A stretch of DNA of 64,000 nt. Origin: Neisseria sp. Marseille-Q6792. GTDB taxonomy: Bacteria > Pseudomonadota > Gammaproteobacteria > Burkholderiales > Neisseriaceae. How positions within the stretch are numbered: position 1 is the stretch's first letter; every line of letters begins with the position of its first letter. Position numbers and translations under genes: made by a program. Location of the stretch: assembly GCF_943181435.1 (NCBI RefSeq), contig NZ_OW969598.1:1860001-1924000 (forward strand), read 5' to 3'. The notes below the pieces were generated by a model. That model was not told where the DNA came from and made no database searches. It saw only the letters and a program-made list of their open reading frames with translations. This document shows, piece after piece, positions 28,771 through 38,517 of the stretch.

Positions 28771-30021
28771 TCAACCCCGCTTCAATACGGATGTATTGAG
28801 GTAGCGTTGGACACCCGAGGCAATGGATTGGGCGCACTGCCGGCGGAAGGATTCGCTGCCCAGCAGCTTCTCTTCGGCAGGATTGGACAGGAAGGCGGTT
28901 TCGACCAGGATAGACGGCATATCGGGTGCGCGCAAAACGGCGAAATTGGCTTCGTCCACCCTGCCTTTGTGCAGATGGTTGAGCCTGCCCAATTCTTCAA
29001 GCACCAGTTTGCCGAGTTTGCGGCTGTCGCGCAGCGTGGCGGTTTGGGTCATATCGAGCAGGGCGGTATCGACGTTGCGGTTGCCGCTGGTCGGTACGCC
29101 GCCGACCGCGTCGGCATTGTTTTGGGTTTGTTCCAAGAATTTGGCGGCAGAACTGGTTGCGCCTTTGGTGTTCAACATATAAACCCCCGTGCCGCGTGCG
29201 GAGGGGCTGGTGAAGGCATCGGCGTGGATGGAGACAAATACGTCCGCCCGCCGTGCTCGCCCTTTGGCGACACGCACGCCCAAAGGGATGAACACGTCTT
29301 CGTTGCGCGTCATAAATACATTGTAACCTAATGCTTCCAACTGATTTTTGGTTTCCCTGGCAATGGATAGGACGACATGTTTTTCCTGTAGGCCGCCCGA
29401 GCTGACGGCACCGGGGTCTTCGCCGCCGTGTCCGGGGTCGATCATAATGACGGGTCTGCGCCCGTTTCTGCCGCGTTCGGTTTGTGCGGGAGTGTTTTGA
29501 GCGAGGTCGGCTTCAGGGGAGCCGCGACGGGTTTTGTTCAGGCTGCCGTTAAGTAGTGCCATCATCGGATCGTCGGGATCCATTCCGTGCGGATAGAGGT
29601 CGATAACGAGGCGGTTCTTAAAGCCGCTGACAGGGGGGAGGGAAAAGACTTGTGCGCGTGAGGATTGTTTCAGGTCGATGACGAGGCGGACGGTGGTCGG
29701 CGTGTTCTGACCCGCGCGTATGCTGCGGATAAAGGGGTCGTCTGCCATGACTTTCTGAGACAGTCCGTGCAATACGGTATTGATGTTCGCGTTTTGTATG
29801 TCGACGACCAGCCTGCCCGGGTTGTCGAGCGTGAAGTGTTGGTATTTGAGCGCGGTTGTGCTTTCCAGCGTCAGGCGGGTGTAGGTGTGCGACGGCCATA
29901 TCCGTGCGGCAGTGAATTGTGGTGCGCGTATCGTTTTGGCAACGGCGGATGCGATGGGGCTTAGGGCGAACAGTGTGCCGGCGGTGCGGCGGATGATTTG
30001 TCTTCGTGTCAGTTTGGTCAT
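28771..30021 (-). CDS. amiC: N-acetylmuramoyl-L-alanine amidase AmiC
   Basis: Periplasmic zinc amidase that cuts the amide bond between MurNAc and the stem peptide and separates daughter cells. The 416 residues start with a twin-arginine-like signal (TRRQIIRRTAG, then a hydrophobic stretch). An AMIN domain that targets the septum follows at about 35-150 (LTLESTTALKYQHFTLDNPGRLVVDI), then a linker and the catalytic Amidase_3 domain with MIDPGHGGEDPGA, the glutamate of LQEKHVVLSIA, SIHADAF and VETAFLSNP. The start overlaps the tsaE stop by four bases. Confidence 0.95.
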   Translation of the reverse strand: MTKLTRRQIIRRTAGTLFALSPIASAVAKTIRAPQFTAARIWPSHTYTRLTLESTTALKYQHFTLDNPGRLVVDIQNANINTVLHGLSQKVMADDPFIRSIRAGQNTPTTVRLVIDLKQSSRAQVFSLPPVSGFKNRLVIDLYPHGMDPDDPMMALLNGSLNKTRRGSPEADLAQNTPAQTERGRNGRRPVIMIDPGHGGEDPGAVSSGGLQEKHVVLSIARETKNQLEALGYNVFMTRNEDVFIPLGVRVAKGRARRADVFVSIHADAFTSPSARGTGVYMLNTKGATSSAAKFLEQTQNNADAVGGVPTSGNRNVDTALLDMTQTATLRDSRKLGKLVLEELGRLNHLHKGRVDEANFAVLRAPDMPSILVETAFLSNPAEEKLLGSESFRRQCAQSIASGVQRYLNTSVLKRG

Positions 30022-30479
30022 AGCGGCAGGCTTTCACGTCCTCGTTCGGTATGGGCGGTCAGCAGGCATTTTCTGCCGCCGCCGTCGTGTGTCAATGTTG
30101 CGGTGATGTCGGCAGGCGGCGTAAATTCCCCGCCCTGTTGCGGCCATTCGATCAGGCAGACGCTGTTTGCGGCAAACAGTTCGTCAAGCCCCGCGTCTTC
30201 CCATTCTTCGGGGAACGAGAAGCGGTAGAGGTCGAAATGGTGCAAGGTGAAGTGTTCCAGCGGATAAGATTCGACGATGGCGTAAGTCGGGCTTTTGACC
30301 GGTCCCCGATGACCGAGTCCGCGCAGGATTCCGCGTGTCAGCGTGGTTTTCCCCGCGCCCAAGTCTCCCTCTAGATAAATGACCAGGGGTGCATTTAAAC
30401 GGGAAGACCATGCTTCACCCAAATCGAGTGTGGTGGCTTCATCGGCAAGGAATCGGGAGATGGAGGGTAAATCAGACAT
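30018..30479 (-). CDS. tsaE: tRNA t6A synthesis ATPase TsaE
   Basis: A 153-residue P-loop ATPase that supports the TsaB-TsaD complex in making N6-threonylcarbamoyladenosine on tRNA. The Walker A motif EGDLGAGKTTLTRGIL, the PVKSPTYAIVESY segment and HHFDLYR are family signatures, together with the terminal IEWPQQGG. It overlaps amiC by four bases, the common tsaE-amiC arrangement of proteobacteria. It is divergent from murI. Confidence 0.95.
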   Translation of the reverse strand: MSDLPSISRFLADEATTLDLGEAWSSRLNAPLVIYLEGDLGAGKTTLTRGILRGLGHRGPVKSPTYAIVESYPLEHFTLHHFDLYRFSFPEEWEDAGLDELFAANSVCLIEWPQQGGEFTPPADITATLTHDGGGRKCLLTAHTERGRESLPL

Positions 30480-30679
30480 GGAAACGGTTTGTTGTAAGGT
30501 TTGGGGTATTATGGGCAGTTTTGCAGGTTTTACAAACTTTGCACCCGAGGGGCGGATGCTTCCTTTCCGAGCATTATAACAGCCAAATACGCGTTCTGCT
30601 TTCAGACGGCATGGCTGTCAAGAAAAAGCGGCGCGTGTACAATACGCGGATTGTATGTTTAGGACAGATTGGAAAAAGG

Positions 30680-31492
30680 ATGGAAAATATCGGCAGGCAG
30701 CGACCCATCGGCGTTTTTGACTCGGGAATCGGCGGTTTGACCAATGTGCGCGCGCTGATGGAGCGGCTGCCGATGGAGAACATCATTTATTTCGGCGATA
30801 CGGCGCGCGTGCCTTACGGGACGAAATCTAAGGCGACCATCGAAAATTTCTCGATGCAGATTGTCGATTTTCTGCTGGAACACGATGTTAAGGCGATGGT
30901 TATCGCATGCAATACGATTGCGGCGGTGGCGGGGCAGAAAATCCGTCAAAAGACGGGCAATATGCCGGTTTTGGACGTGATTTCCGCCGGCGCGAAAGCC
31001 GCGCTGGCAACGACGCGCAACAATAAAATCGGCATTATCGCCACCAATACCACAGTCAACAGCAATGCTTATGCGCGCGCCATCCACAGGGACAACCCCG
31101 ACACGCTCGTCCGCACGCAGGCCGCGCCGCTGCTCGTCCCTTTGGTGGAAGAGGGCTGGTTGGAACACGAAGTTACCCGCCTGACCGTATGCGAATACCT
31201 CAAACCATTGCTTGCAGACGGCATCGATACGCTGGTGTTGGGCTGCACGCACTTTCCCTTGCTCAAGCCCTTAATCGGCAGGGAGGCGCACAATGTCGCG
31301 TTGGTTGATTCTGCAATTACGACGGCTGAAGAAACCGCGCGCGTCCTTGCGCAGGAGGGATTACTCAATACCGACAACAACAATCCCGACTATCGTTTTT
31401 ACGTCAGCGATATTCCTTTGAAATTCAGAACCATCGGCGAGCGTTTTCTGGGCAGGACGATGGAGCAGATTGAAATGGTGTCTTTGGGTTAA
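30680..31492 (+). CDS. murI: Glutamate racemase MurI
   Basis: Makes D-glutamate for MurD. The 270 residues carry the two catalytic cysteine motifs: VIACNTIAAVA and LGCTHFPLL, plus the N-terminal GVFDSGIGGLTNVRAL and YFGDTARVPYG. The open frame runs from 30389, but the ATG at 30680 follows AAAAAGG and gives the family N-terminus. An uptake word lies upstream at about 30600. The downstream 2 kb is repeat DNA. Confidence 0.96.
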   Translation: MENIGRQRPIGVFDSGIGGLTNVRALMERLPMENIIYFGDTARVPYGTKSKATIENFSMQIVDFLLEHDVKAMVIACNTIAAVAGQKIRQKTGNMPVLDVISAGAKAALATTRNNKIGIIATNTTVNSNAYARAIHRDNPDTLVRTQAAPLLVPLVEEGWLEHEVTRLTVCEYLKPLLADGIDTLVLGCTHFPLLKPLIGREAHNVALVDSAITTAEETARVLAQEGLLNTDNNNPDYRFYVSDIPLKFRTIGERFLGRTMEQIEMVSLG

Positions 31493-31534
31493 AACGATGA
31501 CGGAAAGCTGCCCGAGATTACAGAAACCTAAAAT

Positions 31535-33395
31535 CCCGTCATTCCCACGAAAGTGGGAATCTAGACCTGTCGGTGCGGAAACTTATCGGATAAAACGGTT
31601 TCTTTAGATTTTACGTTCTAGATTCCCGCTTTCGCGGGAATGACGGGATGCAGGTTTCTGTGCAGATGTATTCGGATTCCCTCCTGCGCGGGAATGACGA
31701 ATTTCAGGTTGCTGTTTTTGGTTTTCTGTTTTTGTGAAAATAACAGGATTTTAGCTTGTGGGTATTTACCGGAAAAAACAGAAACCGCCCCGCCGTCATT
31801 CCCGCGCAGGCGGGAATCTAGGTCTGTCGGTGCGGAAACTTATCGGGTAAAACGGTTTCTTGAGATTTTGCGTCCTGGATTCCCACTTTCGTGGGAATGA
31901 CGGGATGCAGGTTTCCGTATGGATGGATTCGTCATTCCCGCGCAGGCGGGAATCTAGACATTTCAATGCTAAGGCAATTTATCGGGAATGACTGAAACTC
32001 AAAAAACTGGATTCCCACTTTTGTGGGAATGACGCGATTAGAGTTTCAAAATTTATTCTAAATAGCTGAAACTCAACGCACTGGATTCCCGCCTGCGCGG
32101 GAATGACGAAGTGGAAGTTACCCGAAACTTAAAACAAGCGAGACCGAACGAACCGGATTCCCACTTTCGTGGGAATGACGAATTTCAGGTTGCTGTTTTT
32201 GGTTTTCTGTTTTTGTGAAAATAACGGGATTTTAGCTTGTGGGTATTTACCGGAAAAAACAGAAACCGCTCCGCCGTCATTCCCGCGCAGGCGGGAATCT
32301 AGGTCTGTCGGTGCGGAAACTTATCGGGAAAAACGGTTTCTTTAGATTTTATGTCCTAGATTCCCACTTTCGTGGGAATGACGGCAGAGCGGCTTCTGTT
32401 GCTCCCGATAAATGCCGCAATCTCAAATCCCGTCATTCCCGCGCAGGCGGGAATCTAGAGTTGTCGGTGCGGAAACTTATCGAGAAAAACGGTTTCTTGA
32501 GATTTTGCGTCCTGGATTCCCACTTTCGTGGGAATGATGAATTTCAGGTTGCTGTTTTTGGTTTTCTGTTTTTGTGAAAATAACGGGATTTTAGCTTGTG
32601 GGTATTTACCGGAAAAAACAGAAACCGCTCCGCCGTCATTCCCGCGCAGGCGGGAATCTAGACATTCAATGCTAAGGCAATTTATCGGAAATGACTGAAA
32701 CTCAAAAAACTAGATTCCCACTTTCGTAGGAATGACGGCAGAGCGGCTTCTGTTGCTCCCGATAAATGCCGCAATCTCAAATCCCGTCATGCCCACGCAG
32801 GCGGGAATCTAGACATTCAATGCTAAGGCAATTTATCGGGAATGACTGAAACTCAAAAAACTGGATTCCCGCCTGCGCGGGAATGACGAAGTGGAAGTTA
32901 CCCGAAACTTAAAACAAGCGAAACCGAACGAGCCGGATTCCCGCTTGCGCGGGAATGACGAATTTCAGGTTGCTGTTTTTGGTTTTCTGTTTTTGTGAAA
33001 ATAACAGGATTTTAGCTTGTGGGTATTTACCGGAAAAAACAGAAACCGCTCCGCCGTCATTCCCGCGCAGGTGGGAATCTAGACATTCAATGCTAAGGCA
33101 ATTTATCGGGAATGACTGAAACTCGAAAAACTGGATTCCCACTTTCGTGGGAATGACGCGATTAGAGTTTCAAAATTTATTCTAAATAGCTGAAACTCAA
33201 CGCACTGGATTCCCGCCTGCGCGGGAATGACGAAGTGGAAGTTACCCGAAACTTAAAACAAGCGAAACCGAACGAACCGGATTCCCACTTTCGCGGGAAT
33301 GACGGGATATACGTGGGAATGACGGGATGCAGGTTTCCGTGCGGACGCGTTCGGATTCACGACTGCGCGGGAATGACGGGATTTTGGTGTATTCC
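31535..33395. repeat. Mosaic array of dRS3 and flanking repeats (NIME-type)
   Basis: About 1.9 kb without a supportable gene. It contains some two dozen copies of a 20-base inverted repeat of the form ATTCCC-N8-GGGAAT (dRS3), for example at about 31541, 31622, 31797, 31876, 32083, 32435, 32865, 33134 and 33281. Between them recur longer blocks: one with GTTGCTGTTTTTGG and GTGGGTATTTACCGG appears at about 31700, 32180, 32530 and 32960, and another contains GGTGCGGAAACTTATCGG. Such arrays (neisserial intergenic mosaic elements) are typical of N. meningitidis and lie next to variable surface genes, here tbpB. Open frames inside it are repeat artefacts. Confidence 0.9.
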
Positions 33396-33416
33396 CTAAA
33401 AAAAATAAAAAAGCAT

Positions 33417-33462
33417 TTGCAAATTTATTAAAAATAAGTAAAATAATAATCTTTATCATTCT
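33417..33462 (+). promoter_or_regulatory. Predicted tbpB promoter with overlapping Fur box
   Basis: TTGCAA (33417-33422) and TAAAAT (33439-33444) are spaced by 16 bases. The stretch AAATAATAATCTTTATCATT overlapping the -10 resembles the Fur consensus GATAATGATAATCATTATC. This fits iron repression of tbpBA, which is established for Neisseria; the exact site is my prediction. Confidence 0.7.
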
Positions 33463-33481
33463 TTAATTGAATTAGGTTTAT

Positions 33482-35638
33482 ATGAACAATCCATTGGTAA
33501 ATCAGGCTGCTATGGTGCTGCCGGTGTTTTTGTTGAGTGCTTGTCTGGGCGGAGGCGGCGGCAGTTTCGATCTTGATTCTGTCGATACCGAAGCCCCGCG
33601 TCCCGCGCCAAAATATCAAGATGTTTCTTCCGAAAAACCGCAAGCCCAAAAAGACCAAGGCGGATACGGTTTTGCAATGCGCTTCAAGCGGAGGAATTGG
33701 CATCCTATGGCAATGCCTAAAGAAAATGAGGTTAAATTAAAGAATGATGATTGGGAGGCGACAGGATTACCGACAGAACCCAAGAAACTGCCATTAAAAC
33801 AAGAATCCGTCATTTCAAAAGTACAAGCAAACAATGGCGACAACAATATTTACACTTCCCCCTATCTCACGCAATCAAACCATCAAAACGGCAACACTGG
33901 CAACGGTGTAAACCAACCTAAAAATCAGGCAAAAGGTTACGAAAATTTCCAATATGTTTATTCCGGCTGGTTTTATAAACATGCCAAACGAGAGTTTAAC
34001 TTACAGGGGGAACATAAAAGTGCAAAAAACGGCGACGACGGTTATATCTTTTATCACGGCAAAGAACCTTCCCGACAACTTCCCGCTTCTGGAAACATTA
34101 TCTACAAAGGTGTGTGGCATTTTGTAACCGATACGAAACAGGGACAAAAATTTAACGATATTCTTGAAACCTCAAAAGGGCAAGGAGATAAGTACAGCGG
34201 ATTTTCGGGCGATGAAGGCGAAACAACTTCCAATAGAACTGATTCCGACCTTAATAATAATCACGAGGGTTATGGTTTTACCTCAAATTTAGAAGTGGAT
34301 TTCAATAATAAAAAATTGACGGGTAAATTGATACGCAATAATAGAGTTACAAACGCTACTACTGGCGACAAACATACCACGCAATATTACAGCCTTGAGG
34401 CTCAAGTAACAGGCAACCGCTTCAACGGCAAGGCGATGGCAACTGACAAACCCGGCAACGGCGAAACCAAACTACATCCCTTTGTTTCCGACTCGTCTTC
34501 TTTGAGCGGCGGCTTTTTCGGCCCGAAGGGTGAGGAATTGGGTTTCCGCTTTTTGAGCGACGATAAAAAAGTTGCCGTTGTCGGCAGCGCGAAAACCAAA
34601 GACAACACTGCAAATGGCAATACTGCGGCGGCTTCAGGCGGCACAGGTGCGGCAGCATCGGGCGGTGCGGCAGATATGCCGTCTGAAAACAGTAAGCTGA
34701 CCACGGTTTTGGATGCGGTCGAGCTGACGCACGGCGACACAGCAATCAAAAATCTCGACAACTTCAGCAACGCCGCCCAACTGGTTGTCGACGGCATTAT
34801 GATTCCGCTCCTGCCCAAGGATTCCGAAAGCGGGAACAATCAAGCCAATCAAGGTACAAACGGCGGAACAGCCTTTACCCGCAAATTTGCCCACACGCCG
34901 AAAAGCGATGAAAAAGACGCCCAAGCAGGTACGGCGGCGAATGGCGATCAAGCCGCTTCAAATACGGCAGGTGATACCAATGGCAAAACAAAAACCTATG
35001 AAGTCGAAGTCTGCTGTTCCAACCTCAATTATCTGAAATACGGGTTGCTGACGCGCAAAACTGCCGGCAATACGGGGGAAGGCGGCAACGGCAGCCCAAC
35101 CGCCGCCCAAACGGGCGCGCAGAGTATGTTCCTTCAAGGCGAGCGCACCGATGAAAAAGAGATTCCAAAAGAGCAACAAAACATCGTTTATCGGGGGTCT
35201 TGGTACGGGCATATTGCCAACGGCACAAGCACAAGCTGGAGCGGCAATGCTTCAGGTAAAGAGGGAGGCAACAGGGCGGACTTTACCGTGAATTTTGGCG
35301 AGAAAAAAATTAACGGAACGTTAACCGCTGAAAACAGGCAGGCGGCAACCTTTACCATTGAGGGAACGATTCAGGACAACGGTTTTTCCGGTACGGCGAA
35401 AACTGCTGACTTAGGTTTTGATCTCGATCAAAGCAATACCACCGGCACGCCTAAGGCATATATCACAAACGCCAAGGTGCAGGGCGGTTTTTACGGGCCC
35501 AAAGCCGAAGAGTTGGGCGGATGGTTTGCCTATCCGGGCGACAAGCAGGCGCAGCCGCCCGCTTCGGGGTCGGGCGCATCAGCCGCCAACAGCGCGACCG
35601 TGGTATTCGGTGCGAAACGCCAACAGCTTGTGCAATAA
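33482..35638 (+). CDS. tbpB: Transferrin-binding lipoprotein TbpB
   Basis: Surface lipoprotein that captures iron-loaded human transferrin for TbpA. The 718 residues begin with a lipoprotein signal ending in LLSAC, lipid cysteine at residue 21, followed by a polyglycine tether. Two similar lobes are visible, each with a handle and a beta-barrel; the barrel motif appears twice as GGFFGPKGEELGF and GGFYGPKAEELGGWF. The length points to the larger isotype II. The gene lies between a repeat array and tbpA and is preceded by a Fur-type promoter. One uptake word lies inside at about 34677. Confidence 0.95.
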   Translation: MNNPLVNQAAMVLPVFLLSACLGGGGGSFDLDSVDTEAPRPAPKYQDVSSEKPQAQKDQGGYGFAMRFKRRNWHPMAMPKENEVKLKNDDWEATGLPTEPKKLPLKQESVISKVQANNGDNNIYTSPYLTQSNHQNGNTGNGVNQPKNQAKGYENFQYVYSGWFYKHAKREFNLQGEHKSAKNGDDGYIFYHGKEPSRQLPASGNIIYKGVWHFVTDTKQGQKFNDILETSKGQGDKYSGFSGDEGETTSNRTDSDLNNNHEGYGFTSNLEVDFNNKKLTGKLIRNNRVTNATTGDKHTTQYYSLEAQVTGNRFNGKAMATDKPGNGETKLHPFVSDSSSLSGGFFGPKGEELGFRFLSDDKKVAVVGSAKTKDNTANGNTAAASGGTGAAASGGAADMPSENSKLTTVLDAVELTHGDTAIKNLDNFSNAAQLVVDGIMIPLLPKDSESGNNQANQGTNGGTAFTRKFAHTPKSDEKDAQAGTAANGDQAASNTAGDTNGKTKTYEVEVCCSNLNYLKYGLLTRKTAGNTGEGGNGSPTAAQTGAQSMFLQGERTDEKEIPKEQQNIVYRGSWYGHIANGTSTSWSGNASGKEGGNRADFTVNFGEKKINGTLTAENRQAATFTIEGTIQDNGFSGTAKTADLGFDLDQSNTTGTPKAYITNAKVQGGFYGPKAEELGGWFAYPGDKQAQPPASGSGASAANSATVVFGAKRQQLVQ

Positions 35639-35668
35639 GCACGGCTGCCGAACAATCGAGAATAAGGC

Positions 35669-35703
35669 TTCAGACGGCATCGCTCCTTCCGATGCCGTCT
35701 GAA
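35669..35703 (+). terminator. Inverted uptake sequences between tbpB and tbpA
   Basis: CTTCAGACGGCATCG and CGATGCCGTCTGAAAG are inverted around a short loop in the 86-base gap. There is no T-run, so it may act as a partial terminator or RNA stabiliser that sets the tbpB:tbpA ratio; that role is inference. Confidence 0.6.
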
Positions 35704-35724
35704 AGCGAAGAGTAGGGAAACACT

Positions 35725-38472
35725 ATGCAACAGCAACATTTGTTCCGATTAAATATTTTATGCCTGTCTTTAATGACTGCGCTGCCCGTTTATGCAGAAA
35801 ATGTGCAAGCCGGACAAGCACAGGAAAAACAGTTGGATACCATACAGGTAAAAGCCAAAAAACAGAAAACCCGCCGCGATAACGAAGTAACCGGTTTGGG
35901 CAAATTGGTCAAAACCGCCGACACCCTCAGCAAGGAACAGGTACTCGATATCCGCGACCTGACGCGTTACGACCCCGGCATCGCCGTCGTCGAACAGGGG
36001 CGCGGCGCAAGCTCGGGCTATTCGATACGCGGTATGGACAAAAACCGCGTTTCCTTGACGGTAGACGGCTTGGCGCAAATACAGTCCTACACCGCGCAGG
36101 CGGCATTGGGCGGGACGAGGACGGCGGGCAGCAGCGGCGCAATCAATGAAATCGAGTATGAAAACGTCAAAGCTGTCGAAATCAGCAAAGGCTCAAACTC
36201 GGTCGAACAAGGCAGCGGCGCATTGGCGGGTTCGGTCGCATTTCAAACCAAAACCGCCGACGATGTTATCGGGGAAGGCAGGCAGTGGGGCATTCAGAGT
36301 AAAACCGCCTATTCCGGCAAAAACCGGGGGCTTACCCAATCCATCGCGCTGGCGGGGCGCATCGGCGGTGCGGAGGCTTTGCTGATCCACACCGGCCGGC
36401 GCGCGGGGGAAATCCGCGCCCACGAAGCCGCCGGACGCGGCGTTCAGAGCTTTAACAGGCTGGTGCCGGTTGAAGATGACAACCAATACGCTCATTTCGT
36501 GGTCGAAGAAGAATGCGAAAGCGGGAGTTATGAAACGTGTAAAAGCAAACCGAAAAAAGATGTTGTCGGCAAAGACGAACGTCAAATGGTTTCTACCCGA
36601 GACTACACGGGTCCCAACCGCTTCCTCGCCGATCCGCTTTCATACGAAAGCCGGTCGTGGCTGTTCCGCCCGGGTTTTCGTTTTGAAAACAAACGGCACT
36701 ACATCGGCGGCATACTCGAACGCACGCAACAAACTTTCGACACGCGCGATATGACGGTTCCGGCATTCCTGACCAAGGCGGTTTTTGATGAAAATAAAAA
36801 ACAGGCGGGTTCTTTGTCCGGCAACGGCAAATACGCGGGCGACCACAAATACGGCGGTCTGTTTACCAACGGCGAAAACGGTGCGCTGGTGGGCGCGGAA
36901 TACGGTACGGGCGTGTTTTACGACGAGACGCACACCAAAAGCCGCTACGGTTTGGAATATGTCTATACCAATGCCGATAAAGACACTTGGGCGGATTATG
37001 CCCGCCTCTCTTACGACCGGCAGGGTATCGGTTTGGATAATCATTTTCAGCAGACGCACTGTTCTGCCGACGGTTCGGACAAATATTGCCGTCCGAGTGC
37101 CGACAAGCCGTTTTCCTATTACAAATCCGATCGCGTGATTTACGGGGAAAGCCACAGGCTCTTGCAGGCGGCATTCAAAAAATCCTTCGATACCGCCAAA
37201 ATCCGCCACAACCTGAGCGTCAACCTCGGTTTTGACCGTTTTGGTTCCGACCTCCACCATCAGGATTATTATTATCAAAATGCCAACCGCGCCTATTCGT
37301 CGAAAATACCCACTCAAAACGGCAATCAAAACATCAGCCCCAACGGCAGCCAAGACAAACCCTATTGGGTCAGCATAGGCGGGGGAAATGTGGTTACGGG
37401 GCAAATCTGCCGCTTGGGCAACAATACTTATACGGACTGCACGCCGCGCAGCATCAACGGCAAAAGCTATTACGCGGCAGTTCGGGACAATGTCCGTTTG
37501 GGCAGGTGGGCGGATGTCGGCGCGGGCTTGCGCTACGACTACCGCAGCACGCATTCGGACGACGGCAGCGTTTCCACCGGAACGCACCGCACCCTGTCCT
37601 GGAACGCAGGCATCGTCCTCAAACCTGCCGACTGGCTGGATTTGACTTACCGCACTTCAACCGGCTTCCGCCTGCCTTCGTTTGCGGAAATGTACGGCTG
37701 GCGGTCGGGCGATAAAATAAAAGCCGTCAAAATCGATCCGGAAAAATCGTTCAACAAAGAAGCCGGCATCGTGTTTAAAGGCGATTTCGGCAACTTGGAG
37801 GCAAGTTGGTTCAACAATGCCTACCGCGATTTGATTGTCCGGGGTTATGAAGCGCAAATTAAAAACGGCAAAGAAGAAGCCAAAGGCGACCCGGCTTACC
37901 TCAATGCCCAAAGCGCGCGGATTACCGGCATCAATATTTTGGGCAAAATCGATTGGAACGGCGTATGGGATAAATTGCCCGAAGGTTGGTATTCTACATT
38001 TGCCTATAATCGTGTCCGTGTCCGCGACATCAAAAAACGCGCAGACCGCACCGATATTCAATCACACCTGTTTGATGCCATCCAACCCTCGCGCTATGTC
38101 GTCGGCTTGGGCTATGACCAACCGGAAGGCAAATGGGGTGTGAACGGTATGCTGACTTATTCCAAAGCCAAGGAAATCACAGAGTTGTTGGGCAGCCGGG
38201 CTTTGCTCAACGGCAACAGCCGCAATACAAAAGCCACCGCGCGCCGTACCCGCCCTTGGTATATTGTGGACGTGTCCGGTTATTACACGATTAAAAAACA
38301 CTTCACCCTCCGTGCGGGCGTGTACAACCTCCTCAACCACCGCTATGTTACTTGGGAAAATGTGCGGCAAACTGCCGGCGGCGCAGTCAACCAACACAAA
38401 AATGTCGGCGTTTACAACCGATATGCCGCCCCCGGTCGCAACTACACATTTAGCTTGGAAATGAAGTTTTAA
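35725..38472 (+). CDS. tbpA: TonB-dependent transferrin receptor TbpA
   Basis: Outer-membrane receptor that removes iron from transferrin and imports it with TonB energy. The 915 residues have a signal peptide cut near residue 24 (PVYA-EN), a TonB box region (DTIQVKAKK), a plug domain (LTRYDPGIAVVEQGRG, SIRGMDKNRVSLTVDGL), and a 22-strand barrel ending in YTFSLEMKF with the terminal phenylalanine of outer-membrane barrels. Conserved cysteine pairs mark extracellular loops (CESGSYETC, CSADGSDKYC). It follows tbpB in one operon and ends in an uptake-sequence terminator. Confidence 0.97.
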   Translation: MQQQHLFRLNILCLSLMTALPVYAENVQAGQAQEKQLDTIQVKAKKQKTRRDNEVTGLGKLVKTADTLSKEQVLDIRDLTRYDPGIAVVEQGRGASSGYSIRGMDKNRVSLTVDGLAQIQSYTAQAALGGTRTAGSSGAINEIEYENVKAVEISKGSNSVEQGSGALAGSVAFQTKTADDVIGEGRQWGIQSKTAYSGKNRGLTQSIALAGRIGGAEALLIHTGRRAGEIRAHEAAGRGVQSFNRLVPVEDDNQYAHFVVEEECESGSYETCKSKPKKDVVGKDERQMVSTRDYTGPNRFLADPLSYESRSWLFRPGFRFENKRHYIGGILERTQQTFDTRDMTVPAFLTKAVFDENKKQAGSLSGNGKYAGDHKYGGLFTNGENGALVGAEYGTGVFYDETHTKSRYGLEYVYTNADKDTWADYARLSYDRQGIGLDNHFQQTHCSADGSDKYCRPSADKPFSYYKSDRVIYGESHRLLQAAFKKSFDTAKIRHNLSVNLGFDRFGSDLHHQDYYYQNANRAYSSKIPTQNGNQNISPNGSQDKPYWVSIGGGNVVTGQICRLGNNTYTDCTPRSINGKSYYAAVRDNVRLGRWADVGAGLRYDYRSTHSDDGSVSTGTHRTLSWNAGIVLKPADWLDLTYRTSTGFRLPSFAEMYGWRSGDKIKAVKIDPEKSFNKEAGIVFKGDFGNLEASWFNNAYRDLIVRGYEAQIKNGKEEAKGDPAYLNAQSARITGINILGKIDWNGVWDKLPEGWYSTFAYNRVRVRDIKKRADRTDIQSHLFDAIQPSRYVVGLGYDQPEGKWGVNGMLTYSKAKEITELLGSRALLNGNSRNTKATARRTRPWYIVDVSGYYTIKKHFTLRAGVYNLLNHRYVTWENVRQTAGGAVNQHKNVGVYNRYAAPGRNYTFSLEMKF

Positions 38473-38489
38473 ACGTCCAAACGCCGCAA

Positions 38490-38517
38490 ATGCCGTCTGA
38501 AAGGCTTCAGACGGCAT
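38490..38517 (+). terminator. Uptake-sequence terminator after tbpA
   Basis: ATGCCGTCTGAA and TTCAGACGGCAT are separated by four bases and followed by TTTTTTA: a clear intrinsic terminator 18 bases after the tbpA stop. Confidence 0.85.

Noticed and set aside
31535..33395. A possible CRISPR array
   Set aside because: The repeated units are palindromic 20-mers in both orientations with unequal, themselves repeated spacers, and there are no cas genes.
31640..33459. Several open frames with the pattern RRHSRAGGN or FRGND inside the repeat array
   Set aside because: They are translations of dRS3 and linked repeats, recur many times and lack ribosome sites.
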